From: Cardiocondyla obscurior
Lineage: Eukaryota > Arthropoda > Insecta > Hymenoptera > Formicidae
Reading direction: 5' to 3'
NCBI RefSeq assembly: GCF_019399895.1
Contig: NC_091883.1
Location: 223,476 to 287,475, forward strand
DNA: 64,000 bases
Part shown: positions 31,287-42,900 of the stretch, piece by piece
Layout of the letters: every line of letters starts with the position of its first letter
How positions within the stretch are numbered: the stretch's first letter is position 1
The notes under the pieces: generated by a model
Database searches by the model: none
What the model was told of the DNA's origin: nothing
The model's input: the letters and a program-made list of their open reading frames with translations, nothing else
Made by a program: the position numbers and the translations under genes

Positions 31287-33640
31287 GCTATCGTTTCCAC
31301 ACCACCTTGAGGTACGGGTAGATAGCTCGGCGCGTTTTTTTTACGTGGTTTCCCCAAAAGGCCTATTCCACCGCGAAAATTCAACCCAACAATTGCTCGA
31401 AGTGCCGACCTTGTGCTTGTAAGCAAAGGTCGGCCCTCCGAACAATTTGTTGTGTTGCATTTTGCGTCATATTCGGCGTGATTGTACCAAAGGCCGCTAT
31501 AATAGCATCGTGAACCTTCTCTCTTGTGCGCCCACGCACGTTGTAACACCCCCCTTTCTCCCCTCCGTGTGGCCGGACACGGTCAAGCGACTCGCCGCGG
31601 TAGTTGGCGAGTTGTCGCGTGCATCTAGGGCCGGCCGGGGGAAGGAGCGAAAGCACTTGGAGTCTCGTGTCTTTTCTTGTATTTTATTCACATTTATTTT
31701 CGGATCGGTTATTTACAATGTTCTTATGTACAGGTGTTCGGCCGCGGCGCTTGTCGCACGGGCGACGTAAACAGAGTTGTCGGCGGTCGCGTGAGTTTCG
31801 ATTTTCTATACAGGCGTTTTTAGGCCGCGGCGCCTATCGCTCGGGTGACGCAAACAGAATCGTCGTCGGTCGAGTGATTCCGCGCGTGGCGGTGTAATAA
31901 GGTGCCCTCCCTATTATGGACCGCGGTTTCTTTAGGAACGGGAGCGCGGGTGGCAATCGCCGAGAACGCTCGGCAGAGGCGAAGGACTCTTTACCTCTGG
32001 ATTGCGCCGCGCTCGTCAGGAACCGTCGAAGCGGTTGGAGATGCTGCCCGGGCGTCTGCCACGGGATAAGCCGAGAACGCTCGGCGAAGGCGAAGCACGC
32101 TTCATCCCGCTTTATCCGCTGTGGCCGGCGACCTGGCAGTTTCGAAGGAAAGGAGGCGGTGTCGCGGCCAAGAACTCTTGGCGAAGGCCGAGAACGCTCG
32201 ACCCTCGTGCTTAGCGACTCCTGGGTGGCTTGGTTGTCTGGGAAGCTACTGAGCGGAGGCCCGGAACGGAGCTCAGTAGATCGGAAGACTGCTCTCGATC
32301 GCTCGGTACCCGGCCTTTTTATTCGGTCTTTCGCGTGGCCCGGGGCGTTCGGGTTTCCGGGGGTTGGCGTCGCAGCGCTCGTCGCGATCGTCAATAGTAT
32401 TAATTTTCGTGCGACGCGGGACGGCGGTACGCTTACCTATAACGGCGCGCGTTAATCTTCGCGGTGTTTTAAAAAAGGGTCGGGGCGCACCGCGCCCCTA
32501 TTCCCGCCGGACGATGTTCGGTCCGACGGGCCGGCCGATGTTTTGCCGGGGCGAGGTAGGTGCCTACTTCGTTACAACGTTTTCTATCTGAGCTTTAATG
32601 TAGCCCCAAACAAAATAGTCCAGCACGTTCATATCCGGAGAATGTGCTGGCCACGAAATCGGCCCACCCCGTCCCATCCACCTGTCCGCAAAATTTCTAT
32701 TTAAACTTCTCGCGTGCGTTGTAAAAAATGAGGAGGAGTCTCATCCTGCTGGAATATCATCTCTTGTCACATGATTAGTGGAAGGTTTTCTAATAATTCC
32801 TGTAATTTATTTTCTAGGATTTGAGCATAGATTTCTCCACTGAATTGCTCAGAAAAAAAATACAGCCTAATCTGAAAAGTGTTAATTAAAATATAAATTT
32901 TAAATATTTATTACTCGAGTTTTTACATTTAAAGAAATACTTTCAGTTCTATTCCCAGTAATACCTGCCCATACATTTATTTTCCAACGGTATTGAAAAG
33001 ATACTTGACGCACGGCCCACGGATTTTTGTGGACCCATAATAAAAAATTCTTTTAATTAAAGATACCGTTGGGTGTAAAAAGTGCCTCGTCGGTTTACAT
33101 AATTCGATTTAGGAATAGAACATTTCTCCGGCATTGCGCGAGAAATCCTACAAACGTTTTATACATAAAGTACTTAAAATAAATGAAAAAAATACAAATA
33201 CGTACCTTCACAAAAAAACGCACGCTGTACTTCGTCTCGTGGAAGAAGCTGTTGCACCCGCTGATAGTGATACGGGTGCAACCCATCTTCCTTGACGATG
33301 CCATGAACTAAAAAGCGGGGTACTCCCAAATCCTTCGCTACTCGGCGTATGCTAGTCAATAAATTTTCATCGAAATTTTCTAATATCGTTTCTTCTATGC
33401 ATACATTTTGACGTACACCGTAATCGAACTTTAATTAATTAATTTATTCAATCGATTTCTTCTTTCTACGCCCAAATATCCTGACTCTCTTGCACGTTTT
33501 AGGCACCTAATAATTTTTTCAATAATAATTAACAATTGTTTACTTGCAATTACTTTTATTTATCTTTTTTTTAATAACTAATTTACCTTGTAATAGTTAT
33601 CACTGTGGGACACGATCGATTTGGATATCAGTGTAATTAA
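31287..33640 (-). mobile_element. Mariner-type transposon copy A, split by a solo LTR
   Basis: Reverse complement of copy B (33870-35270) over its length outside the solo LTR, including the shared outer end GCTATCGTTTCCACACCACC. It carries the same broken transposase and the same intron-like gaps (for example a reversed GTACGT donor near 33201-33206). Its 5' end near 33640 is less clear than that of copy B. Confidence 0.75.
31542..32576. mobile_element. Solo LTR (1,035 bp) inside mariner copy A, TSD ACGT
   Basis: It starts TGTAAC and ends GTTACA (perfect inverted ends), flanked by ACGT at 31538-31541 and 32577-32580. Copy B shows the uninterrupted site, so the boundary is exact. GC-rich, with a repeated GAACGCTCGG-GAAGGCGAAG block (about 31965, 32073, 32180). 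Related to the insert at 13173-14316. Confidence 0.85.
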
Positions 33641-33869
33641 AAAAAATTAATTAAATAATTTTTTTTTTAATAAAAAAAATTAATACTTTGGTATATTCTC
33701 TTGCGTGTAATTCGTTGTGATAAGTACTTAATAAGTGTTCATGCTATCACAATGCGTCGGTTGGCCGAAGAAAAAAAGAACATCGTTTACTGCGACGATG
33801 TTCTCGATTTGTAATTGTTTTTCCTGGATTGCTATGTTCTTTCTTCGGCTAGTCGACTCATTGTGATAG
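33641..33869. other. Spacer between head-to-head mariner copies, with a short inverted repeat
   Basis: GCTATCACAATG with a CGAAGAAA-bearing arm (about 33743) is repeated in inverted sense ending near 33871, probably facing transposon ends. No gene seen. Confidence 0.5.
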
Positions 33870-35270
33870 CGTTAACATTTTCTTATTACAATGAATTACA
33901 CGGCATCAGAATTTACAGACATGGTTATTTTCTATGGAATTGCAGGAGAAAACGCTGCGAGAGCAGTGCGCGTATACGCACAACAATATCAATCGACCGT
34001 GTCCCACACCGATAACTATTATAAGGTAAACTAATTACTGTTATTTAATACCTTTTGAAGTAATTACAAATAAACAATTATTAATTATTATTAAAAAAAT
34101 TATTAGATGTTTAAGACGTGCAAGAGAATCGGGATATTTAGGCTTCGACAGAAAAAATCGTTTGCAGGTCGATTACGGTGTACATCGCAAAGTCCGTGTT
34201 GAAGAAAGGATTTTAGAAACTTTCGATGAAAATCCGGGATACAGCATACGCCGAGTAGCGAGGGATTTGAGAGTATCCCGCTCTTTAGTACATCGTATTA
34301 TCAAGGAAGATGGGTTGCACCCGTATCACTATTAGCGGGTGCAACAGCTTCTTTCACGAGACGAAGTACAGCGTGCGTTTTTTTGTGAAGGTACGTATTT
34401 GTATTTTTTTCATTTATTTTAAGTACTTTACGTATAAAACGTTTGTAGGATTTCTCGCGCAATGCCGGAGAAATGTTCTATTCCTAAATCGAATTATGTA
34501 AACCGACGAGGCACTTTTTACACCCAACGGTATCTTTAATTAAAAGAATTTTTATTATGGGCCCACAAAATCCGTGGGCCGTGCGTCAAGTATCTTTTCA
34601 ATACCGTTGGAAAATAAATGTATGGGCAGGTATTACTGGGAATAGAACTGAAAGTATTTCTTTAAATGTAAAAACTCGAGTAATAAATATTTAAAATTTA
34701 TATTTTAATTAACACTTTTCAGATTGGGCCGTATTTTTTTCCTGAGCGATTCAGTGGAGAAATCTATGCTCATTTTCTGGAAGACGAATTGCCGGAATTA
34801 CTGGAAGACCTGCTACTAATTACACGACAAAAAATGATATTCCAGCAGGATGGAGCTCCTCCACACTTTTCAAGACGCGCGCGAGAAGTCTAAGATAGAA
34901 ATTTTGCAGACAGGTGGATGGGACGGGGTGGGCCGATTTTGTGGCCAGCACGTTCTCCGGATATGAACGTGCTGGACTATTTTGTTTGGGGCTACATTAA
35001 AGCTCAGATAGAAAACGTGCGTGAGCGTACAAGAGAGAAGGTTCGCGATGCTATTATAGCGGCCTTCGGTACAATCACGCCGAATATGGCGCAAAATGCA
35101 ACACAACAAATTGTTCGGAGGGCCGACCTTTGCTTACAAGCACAATGTCGGCACTTCGAGCAATTGTTGGGTTGAATTTTTGCGGTGGATTAGGCCTTTT
35201 GGGGAAATCACGTAAAAAGAAACGCGCCGAGCTATCTACCCTCACCTCAAGGTGGTGTGGAAACGATAGC
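33870..35270 (+). mobile_element. Mariner-type transposon copy B
   Basis: It begins near the GTGATAGC end and finishes with GGTGTGGAAACGATAGC at 35270. It carries a decayed transposase and gives the uninterrupted version of the sequence that the solo LTR splits in copy A. Confidence 0.75.
33891..35175 (+). pseudogene. Mariner-type transposase with intron-like gaps, broken
   Basis: Exon-like blocks: 33891-34025 (ATG start), from 34107 with the helix-turn-helix part (SIRRVARDLRVSRSLVHRII), from 34449 (FLAQCRRNVLF), and from about 34723 to 35175. Gaps have GT...AG ends at 34026-34106 and 34391-34448; the third, to about 34722, has no clean donor. Catalytic Asp residues are in IFQQDGAPPHF and WPARSPDMNVLDYF, about 41 residues apart. 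Stops inside blocks (for example TAG near 34335) and a phase problem at the first join show decay. The C-terminal 85 residues (34918-35175) are open. Confidence 0.65.
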
Positions 35271-35352
35271 GGTTCAAATAATTATAAAAATATTAAAAAC
35301 GTCTGACTTGAAAAAAATTGATTTTGATCGCGTTTAGTCATTTTATTTTGCT

Positions 35353-35505
35353 CGCCCGTTGTCGTCTCGTTTCGCTCGCGCATTGCCGCCTCGCCTCACT
35401 CGCGTATCGTTGCCTCGCTTCGCTCATGTATCGTCGCTTCGCTTCGCTCATGTATCGTCGCTTTGTCTCACTTGCGTATCGTCGCCTCGCTTCACTCTTT
35501 GCGCG
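35353..35505 (+). repeat. 24-bp minisatellite, about six copies
   Basis: Unit TCGTCGCTTCGCTTCGCTCA plus four bases, repeated imperfectly. It is translatable as an 8-residue repeat but I do not call it a gene. Confidence 0.75.
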
Positions 35506-36465
35506 CTAACTCCGCCCATTCTCTTCAGAATACTCGCTGGTGCTTGTCTCTCGCTCGCACAGCTTGTAGTTTCCTTGTCCCTCTTACCTATTAATATTTT
35601 ATTAATTTTCTCGGAAACGAATGAGAATTTTACAAATTGCTATTAAGCTTTTCGATTTTTTTTAACACGTTCTATTTACCATTGAAAATAAAATACACTG
35701 GTATACGATTGTCTCGACAAAGGTTTGCGCATGGTGTCGGCATCGTTCATTTTCAAAGCGAAGGATGTTGAGTCTTGGTCGATAAGATAATTTTTATTAT
35801 CGGCAGCCTGGAATGTGTTTTGCAAAATTCTTGCGGATGTTGTGACTTAGCTTCCAGACAGAATTCTTCGTATAAAAAAATTATCTTACTTGTTGCGACT
35901 TAGTTTTCCGGTGGATTATTATGCAAAGGAATGTATTCCTATGGGTTGAAAAGAGAGACCTCTTCAAGGCTGAAATAATACGTATGGGAAAATTTTATTA
36001 AGTCCGACACTATGGCGCTTTTTGAAGGTTGCTGCGCTTATACTATGGCATGGCATTGGACATAGCTTCCTTATAAAACTGCTTAAAAATTATTAACATT
36101 GTTAAATAATGCGCAAATTGGCTTTAAACAGTCTCTTTGCAATAAGGAAGTAAAAAGTATGAAGAGGTTTCTTGCAGTCTCTGTTAGACAAGGTATAGTA
36201 GAAATTTATAAGTCTTTATGCAGCAGGGGTATAGAAAGCATGAAGAAGCAATCAAGGATTTATTATAAAGGTGTATTATTATGAATAAAGTTTTTGGGCA
36301 GCAGGGATGTAAAAAGTGGTAGAAGATATGCAGAATAGTATTAAAAATATATTAGTAGTGGTATTATAGCGTTAGGACCACGGAAAGTACGATTTTTGGC
36401 AAGTTTTATATTGAGGAGGTATTAGGAGAACATGAGGGTATAGCTGGTAACTTACCATATGCCAT
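35506..36465. other. Repeat-poor AT-rich sequence, no gene recognised
   Basis: About 1 kb with no convincing coding signal; a short internal similarity (GTATGAAGAGG / GCATGAAGAAG) recurs near 36160 and 36240. Confidence 0.4.
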
Positions 36466-36720
36466 GTCGGTAAGGTAGGTTTCTTATTTATCGATTACGC
36501 TGTTTTATTACTTACTATCGGTCGGTAAGGTAGATTTTCCGTTTACCGACTTATCAGTAGAAATCTATGTTATTGATTACCATCGGTTAATAAAGTAGAT
36601 TTTCCGTTTACCGACTTATTTTTAGGAAACTAACTTATCGATTATTATCGATCGGTAAAGTAGATTTTCCGTTTACCGACTTTTTAATAGAGAGCTAAGT
36701 TATCGATTACCGACTTCGAG
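36466..36720 (+). repeat. Tandem repeat of about 65-80 bp, 3-4 copies
   Basis: Units share GGTAARGTAGATTTTCCG followed by TTTACCGACTT, with TATCGATTA near the junctions. Each unit is itself partly palindromic (GGTAA...TTACC). Confidence 0.7.
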
Positions 36721-36890
36721 TAATTTATTAACAAGTAAATTAATTGTTAATAAATTGACTTAAAATAGCTGAAACGTTAATAGAAAAATTAATTATTCTT
36801 AAGTATTAAAGGATTAGTATAAACTTGAAAGAAAAATATTAAATAAATATTCGTTAGTAAAAATAAAGAAAAATGTCGTAAGTATTCAGT

Positions 36891-37005
36891 ATGGTAGAGA
36901 CAAACGTCAGGACGTCACAGCCTACATTTGTGCGGCCATACGAGGCGGTTCGCATTTATCGACGACGACCTGCCGTCAGTAAAACGAAAGCGGCCAAATT
37001 AATTG
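36891..37005 (+). CDS. Possible orphan first exon
   Basis: ATG 36891 opens 38 codons with protein-like composition (TFVRPYEAVRIYRRRPAVSK) ending at a good donor G|GTGAGT at 37006. No matching downstream exon found before the palindrome. Family unknown; may be a coincidence. Confidence 0.22.
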
Positions 37006-37152
37006 GTGAGTAAATTTTTATATTTTAAATTTTTATTTAATTTTTCTTGGTGAACAAATGCGCGGATTCTTTAATGCGTACAAATGACCGGTGCGTACAA
37101 GATGGTCGGTGCGCGAAAAATGGGCGGTGCGTTAAATTTTGCTGTCACGTGA

Positions 37153-37372
37153 GTTTTAATTTTTGGGGCAATGAGCGAGGCGCGAGAATGGAAGAAAAGA
37201 TCTACAGCAAGAGGAGCGCGGGGAGAAGAATCTCACAGGCGTAAAGACATAAGAGAAAAAGAGAGGGGTGACTCGTTTGTCTCTACGCCAGTGAGATTCC
37301 CCTTCCCCGCGCTCCTCTTGCTGTAGATTCTTCCTTTCCCCGCGCCCCGCTCATTACCCCATGAATTAAAAC
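37153..37372. repeat. 220-bp near-perfect palindrome
   Basis: The left arm from GTTTTAAT (37153) and the right arm ending ATTAAAAC (37372) are reverse complements over about 100 bases each with scattered differences; both contain CTACAGCAAGAGGAGCGCGG or its complement. The centre is about 20 bases. It lies just beyond the env end of gypsy element 2. It may be a foldback/MITE element or a hairpin-RNA source. Confidence 0.8.
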
Positions 37373-37403
37373 CCGTGTTTATTCCCTACTTTTGCGCGGT
37401 TAA

Positions 37404-39240
37404 TTATAGTCTATTTTTGTTACAATATTTCTTTCTTATTATAGTAATAGTGATAATAATAACCGTAAGTGCGGTTAACGTTGTACTTAATCCTACGAAG
37501 TACACTATTATTGTTTTTGTTTTGGACGCAATATTATTATTATCTAAGTCGGTACGTAATTTGTTTAAATATAGGCTTAATTGCAATAATTTATTTTTAT
37601 TTCGTATAATCGGTTCTCTTTGTATATTTTTTAACTGTGACGTAATTTTAGCAATGTTGGTTCTCTCTTTAATTGGTATCATAGTAATATATGTTGGTGT
37701 ATAGATATTGATGTCGCTTTTTCCTAGCAAGGTTTTCGATTGTATCGTGAGGTCATTTGTAGTTAATTGGCACGCGACTTTAAGTATTAGCTTTCCCGAT
37801 CTGTTTATATTTATTTTCTTATTTAGTTTATATTTACATCGCAGTTCAATGGTCTGTGATGCGGTCGAGTTAGCCATGCTTGGGGCTCGTTTAGTGCCGT
37901 CCATATGCTAACATTAGATATGATATGGCGGGTTTCGCATTTCTCGGGTTGATGTCCCGGCTCGGTGAGTGCTAAGACTTCGCAAGGTGCGTTATCCGAT
38001 TCATGGTATGTCACAAAATTATTTTTGCATATAAGTTTTTTATTTCCGCAGATACAATTATTTATTTCATCGCGGGTTAGGCTTATATATTTATTGTTTT
38101 CTTTATCTAGCGCAATATATTCATGCGCGGTTTTGATTGTTTTAATAATATTAGCGTGGTTAGACACGGAAAACGGTATGGCTGCTTTTAATTCGTAGGT
38201 CGTATCGGTAACGATTAGAAACTTGATAATGATCACGAGGGCATTGCGATCGCGATAATGCGCGGTAATTGATATATACTTTTCAATTTGATTCCAGTTC
38301 TTTGGATTGGTATCAAACGGGAATTGTGACCCTTCGGGTAATTGAATAGTTGCATGTAATAGCTCTGTTATGATCTTGTCAATCGGTAACAGCCGTGCGT
38401 TAATGATACCCTTTTTAGTTTAAGAGATAAAGTCGATAGTGTCTTGTATGTCGGTCAGTAGATCGGTCACGAGTATTCTTAATGTGTTAAGATGTTCCGT
38501 CATCTCCATTTGCCGCGTTACTCTATCTATCTGCTGACTTAGGAGGATAGTCGCGTTTGTTAAGACGCGGTCGTGTTGCTTAAGTTTTATCTCTAGCTCT
38601 TGTATATGGCTTAGTGTACCGTTTAATATTTTAAGCTGATTTTTTGCTACGTGTTGAGTCGTTTGCTGACTTGCGATCAGCAGTTGTAACTACTCTTGAA
38701 TAATTTTTACGTCGTTGGCGTCCAATATACCGAATAAAGTTTTTCCTACTGTGCGTACTAAGTCTATTAGTCCTCTCTTAACGTGTTGGATTTTGTAGGT
38801 CGAGGTTAGTCTGTCTAGTGCGGTTATTAGTTTATTATTTTGCATTGTAACCAACATTGCTAAATTAAGACATTTGTCTTTTAATAATTCGCTATTATAT
38901 GTTTCGTGTAGCTTATTACAAGCGTTTTCCGCGTCGTCAACTTGGTTTTGTAATTTCTTAAATTTAATTTTGAAATCCGCGATGTTTATTATTAATACTA
39001 ATTTCCATGTGGTGTTGGATAGCTGGAGAAGTCCGTGGTCCTCATAATACAATCCGGGTTCGTGAGTGAACTGTGTAATTGTATAAGGTGCGGTTTCGAT
39101 TGCGCCTTTTGCGGTGGTGAACGTTAATCTGAAATGTTCACTGGTTAGATATGCGTGTGTAAAGGTGTTAGCATATCGTACTGAATAGGTGTTTGAGTTT
39201 CGCGGGTCGTCTTCATCGTGGGAATGAAGACGCAGCGTCG
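37404..39240 (-). pseudogene. Env of gypsy element 2, F-protein-like fusion glycoprotein relic
   Basis: About 39130-38690 has LQLSNTTWKLVL followed by a coiled-coil-like region and a basic residue pair before GLIDLVRTVGKTLFGILD, the furin-site plus fusion-peptide pattern shared by errantivirus Env and baculovirus F proteins. A Cys-bearing ectodomain part lies at 38236-37823 in the same frame, past stops at 38688-38690 and near 38420. A frameshift near 37850 leads into the C-terminus (37904-37404) with one membrane span near 37480 (VYFVGLSTTLTALTVIII) and a short basic tail. Such proteins mediate membrane fusion; this copy is broken in at least three places and cannot be functional as read. 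Confidence 0.75.
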
Positions 39241-39949
39241 GCTAAAGGTACGTATTTTTTATCTTTGGTATAGAGTTATATGCACGGATAACAATTACTT
39301 TCTCGGAGCTTTGGTTTATCAAAATTAGCTCTCGGTTTCAGCGTCAAAGTTTTTCGTTCGTCTCATTAGTAAGCCGTTGACAGTCGTTATAGTCACGTCG
39401 TGTTATTGTTTTTTTTTTAAAAAAAGGAGAGAGAAAAAGTAATTGTTAATTTGTGTATAGTTATAGATATGTTATGTGTGTGTTTGTGTAGTTTATTGTT
39501 ATTTTTGTGTTTTTTCAGTGGAATCACAATCTTTTTATTATGTATGCGAGGAGTGCTATTTAGCATTTCGCCCTCGTGTCTGCTCGGAATGTGTGGGGTT
39601 GCGGAGTCGACATCGGGTTCGCTATCTATAGCACAAGTTGGAGCCGCGTTTGAGGATGCAAACAACGCGGGATTTGGAGTGTCACCGGGTGATTTTGGTC
39701 CCTGGCGATTATATTGGTAAGTAGAATTATGTTATTTTATTGTGTTGTGCATGGTTTTTTGTTGTTGCTTTATTTAAAAAAAAAATTTTTTTTTTTTTTT
39801 AACTGCTGTATTATGCTTAATTGGTTGCTTTATGCTTAGTATTCTATAAACGTTTTTAATCTATTTGCATGTACTCTAATTGTTTTTCTACCTTTCCTTA
39901 TATTATAATTAACATTGCTGTGCTTATGTGTTATTATATACGGTCCTAT
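39241..39949. other. Region between pol and env of gypsy element 2
   Basis: Holds a leftward ORF at 39417-39665 (82 codons, Asn/Lys/His-rich end) that may be a remnant env leader or exon, and an A/T homopolymer stretch at 39777-39800. No confident gene. Confidence 0.35.
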
Positions 39950-42900
39950 CTAAAGCGCGTCTAATTTTTTGGACTGGCTGCGTCGAACTGTTTCGTCGTA
40001 GAGTAGGACGGAATCTCGGACTCTGAACTCGCGTTTTCGGGAATCTTTATCATAGTTTTCTTTCGCCTTTTCTTTCTCGGTTTTTACGTGATTGTGTGCG
40101 AGGGAGTTGGAGGCCCGTAGTCGTTCGCGTAATTCATTCGCGTAATCGTCATACGAGTATGTTTCTTTCGGCGCGGTTTTAAGTGCTGTCGGTAATGTAG
40201 CACGGTGTATGTAAACGAATTCGAAGGGGGTCAACCCAGTTGCCGTATGTGGGGTTGTATTATATGTGAACATTGCGTATGGCAACCATTCCTCCCAATC
40301 GGATTGATCCTCGTTAATATAATGTCGTAGATACTCGGCCAATGTTCGGTGCGATCGTTTGAGTGCGCCGTTGGTTTGCGGATGATATGCGGTTGTTTGA
40401 ATTTTTTTGATTTGTAGTAATTTGCAAGTATTTTTAAAAAAACTGCTCGTAAAATTTGTTCCTTGATCGGAAAGAACGTACTCCGGTATTCCGTGTTCGA
40501 AAATTATTTAAGTCACGAACGCTTTTGCTACGGTCGCGGCTTCTTGGTTCGGGATAGGAATCGCTTTGCTAAATTTCGTGAGATTATCTTGAAACGTTAA
40601 AATGTATTTATTGTTACTGTTTGTTATCGGTAGCGGTCCTACTATATCTAGGGCGCATTTTTCAAACGGTCTAGTCGGCGTGTCTGTAATTACTTGCGGC
40701 ATTTTCGTCTTCTTTGGTAATTTATTTTTCTGGCATTGTTCGCATTTTTTTATGTATTCTTCTATGTCTCTTCTCATGTCTGGCCACTCATGCTGTAATC
40801 TGATGCGATGTAGTGTACGTGTGACGCCTTGGTGTCCGCCTATCGGTGTGTTGTGGTATTCGTGTATGAGCTTCGCTTTTTCTTCTGTTGAGTATGTATT
40901 CTCTTCTTTTAGTACGTGTACTGGAAGCTTTTCTTCTTGCTGCGGGGGGTTTCTGCTAAGCGCGTCCGCGTTCGTGTTTTTCTTACCGTCTTTATAAACT
41001 ATTTCGTAGTTATATTCTTCGAGTTTTAATCTCCACTTTATCAGGCGAGACCCGGGATCATTTACATTGAACAGCCAGATCAATGGTTTGTGGTCAGTTA
41101 CAATTGTAAATGTTGTTCCATAGATATAGGGTCGGAAATGTTTCACCGCCCATACTATCGCGAGTAGCTTTTTCTTTCTATAGTTTCTTTCGGCCTTGTT
41201 TAGTATACGGCTTGCATATGCAATCGGATGATCCCTTCTTATCTCCCCTTGAGAGAGGATGGCTCCGATTGCATGATCCGAGGCGTCCGTCGTAACGATA
41301 AACGGGCGCGTAAAATCGGGGTATTTAAGTATCGTGTTGCACCGGGGCCGGTGCACGGGGTCCGTCCTTCGGGATCCGTGAGGAAAAGCGAATAATATAT
41401 TAGATTTTAATAAACAACTTAGATTTTTATTTGGTTGTGGTGTTACACTCCTTTCGCTTCTCCTGCGTTTCCCTTTGGTCAGTTCGGTGCACGTCCCCGC
41501 GTTATCACGCGTCTTCGGCTCCGCGAGGTCTCCTCTTACACGGCACGCGACCGAACTTTAATTACTACACGATCTTGGTTTACAGCACGGACTCTGATGC
41601 GATTGCCCGCCCGTGACGGTCCGCGGTAATTTAATAGTGACGCAGGGCCTTGGCGTCATCGGGTTGCAATGCCGAACCTCGGTTGTTCGGCGAATGCAAC
41701 CTTAGCGATTTCGGCAATAAGTTCTCGCAAGTGTTTCTCTTTTTGTTTCTTATTATTTAATTGCTTAAGGAGGTTTGCTGATCTCGCATCCTCCGATGTT
41801 ATTTAATTACGAGATCTTATGCCGAAATGCCTTGCGTCATGTTCCGTGTTGTAACGGGGTTTGGGTTACAACAATCGGCGCGGTAGTTAAATTTTCTTTT
41901 ATATCTCAAACGCGTTTTGTTGATTCATTTCCCATCGAAATTTCTCGTCCTTTTTTGTGAGCATTGTTAAGGGTTACGCGATTTTCGAAAAGTCTCTTAT
42001 AAATTTTCGGTAGTATCCGGCTAGTCCGATAAACGATTGTATGTCCTTTAACTTCTTCGGTACCGGAAAATTTTTTACCGCGGAAATTTTGGAAGGATCT
42101 GGTCGAATTCCATTGTCTGTTATTAGATGTCCGAGATATAATACTTCTTTTCGTAAAAACTCGCACTTGTTCGGTTGCAATTTTAAATTATTTTCTCGCA
42201 AACGTTTAAAAACGTCTTTGAGTCTCTTATTATGTTTTTTTAGCGTTGATCCGTAGATCACTATATCGTCTAGATACACGAGACACTTGATACCGTGCAG
42301 GCCCGATAAGACCGAGTTTATCATGCGCTGAAATGTTGCCGGTGCATTTTTAAGACCGAAAGGCATCCTGTTGAATTCATAATGTCCCTCGGGTGTAGAA
42401 AACGCGGTTTTCTGTTTATGTTCTTCCTTCATCTGGATTTGGTGATAACCCGATGCCAAATCCAGGGTCGTGAAATACTTTGCGTGTCCGAGTTGATCGA
42501 GTATATCGGTCATGTTCGGAATAGGGAAAAAGTTGCCTATCGTGATATCGTTTAATTTCCTGAAATCGACGACTATTTTCAGTTTCGGTTTTCCGGATGC
42601 GTCGGCTTTTTTGGGGACAACTAGTATTGGTGCGTTCCATTGGCTTGCGCTGGTTCTTATAATTCCTTCTTCGAGCATCTTCTTTACCTGCTCTTTTACT
42701 TCTGCCTTGTGTTTCTCGGGCAGTCGGTAAGGGCGGCAGCTAATTGGCTTACTTTCTTTTTCCGTAACAATTTCATGCGCGACGAATTCAGTAAAGGAAA
42801 GTAGATCGCCTTGCAATTGGAAAATATCGCAGAAGCTTTCGCAGATTTTTATCAATTCGCTTTTTTCTTCTTTATTTAAGTGGTTGACTCTCAGTTGCTT

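Noticed and set aside
31834..32455. ORFs of 186 and 179 codons in 31.8-32.5 kb
   Set aside because: They lie within a GC-rich solo LTR and overlap each other on opposite strands without protein-like features.
35318..35646. Overlapping ORFs of 63 and 95 codons
   Set aside because: They translate a 24-bp minisatellite; no family features.
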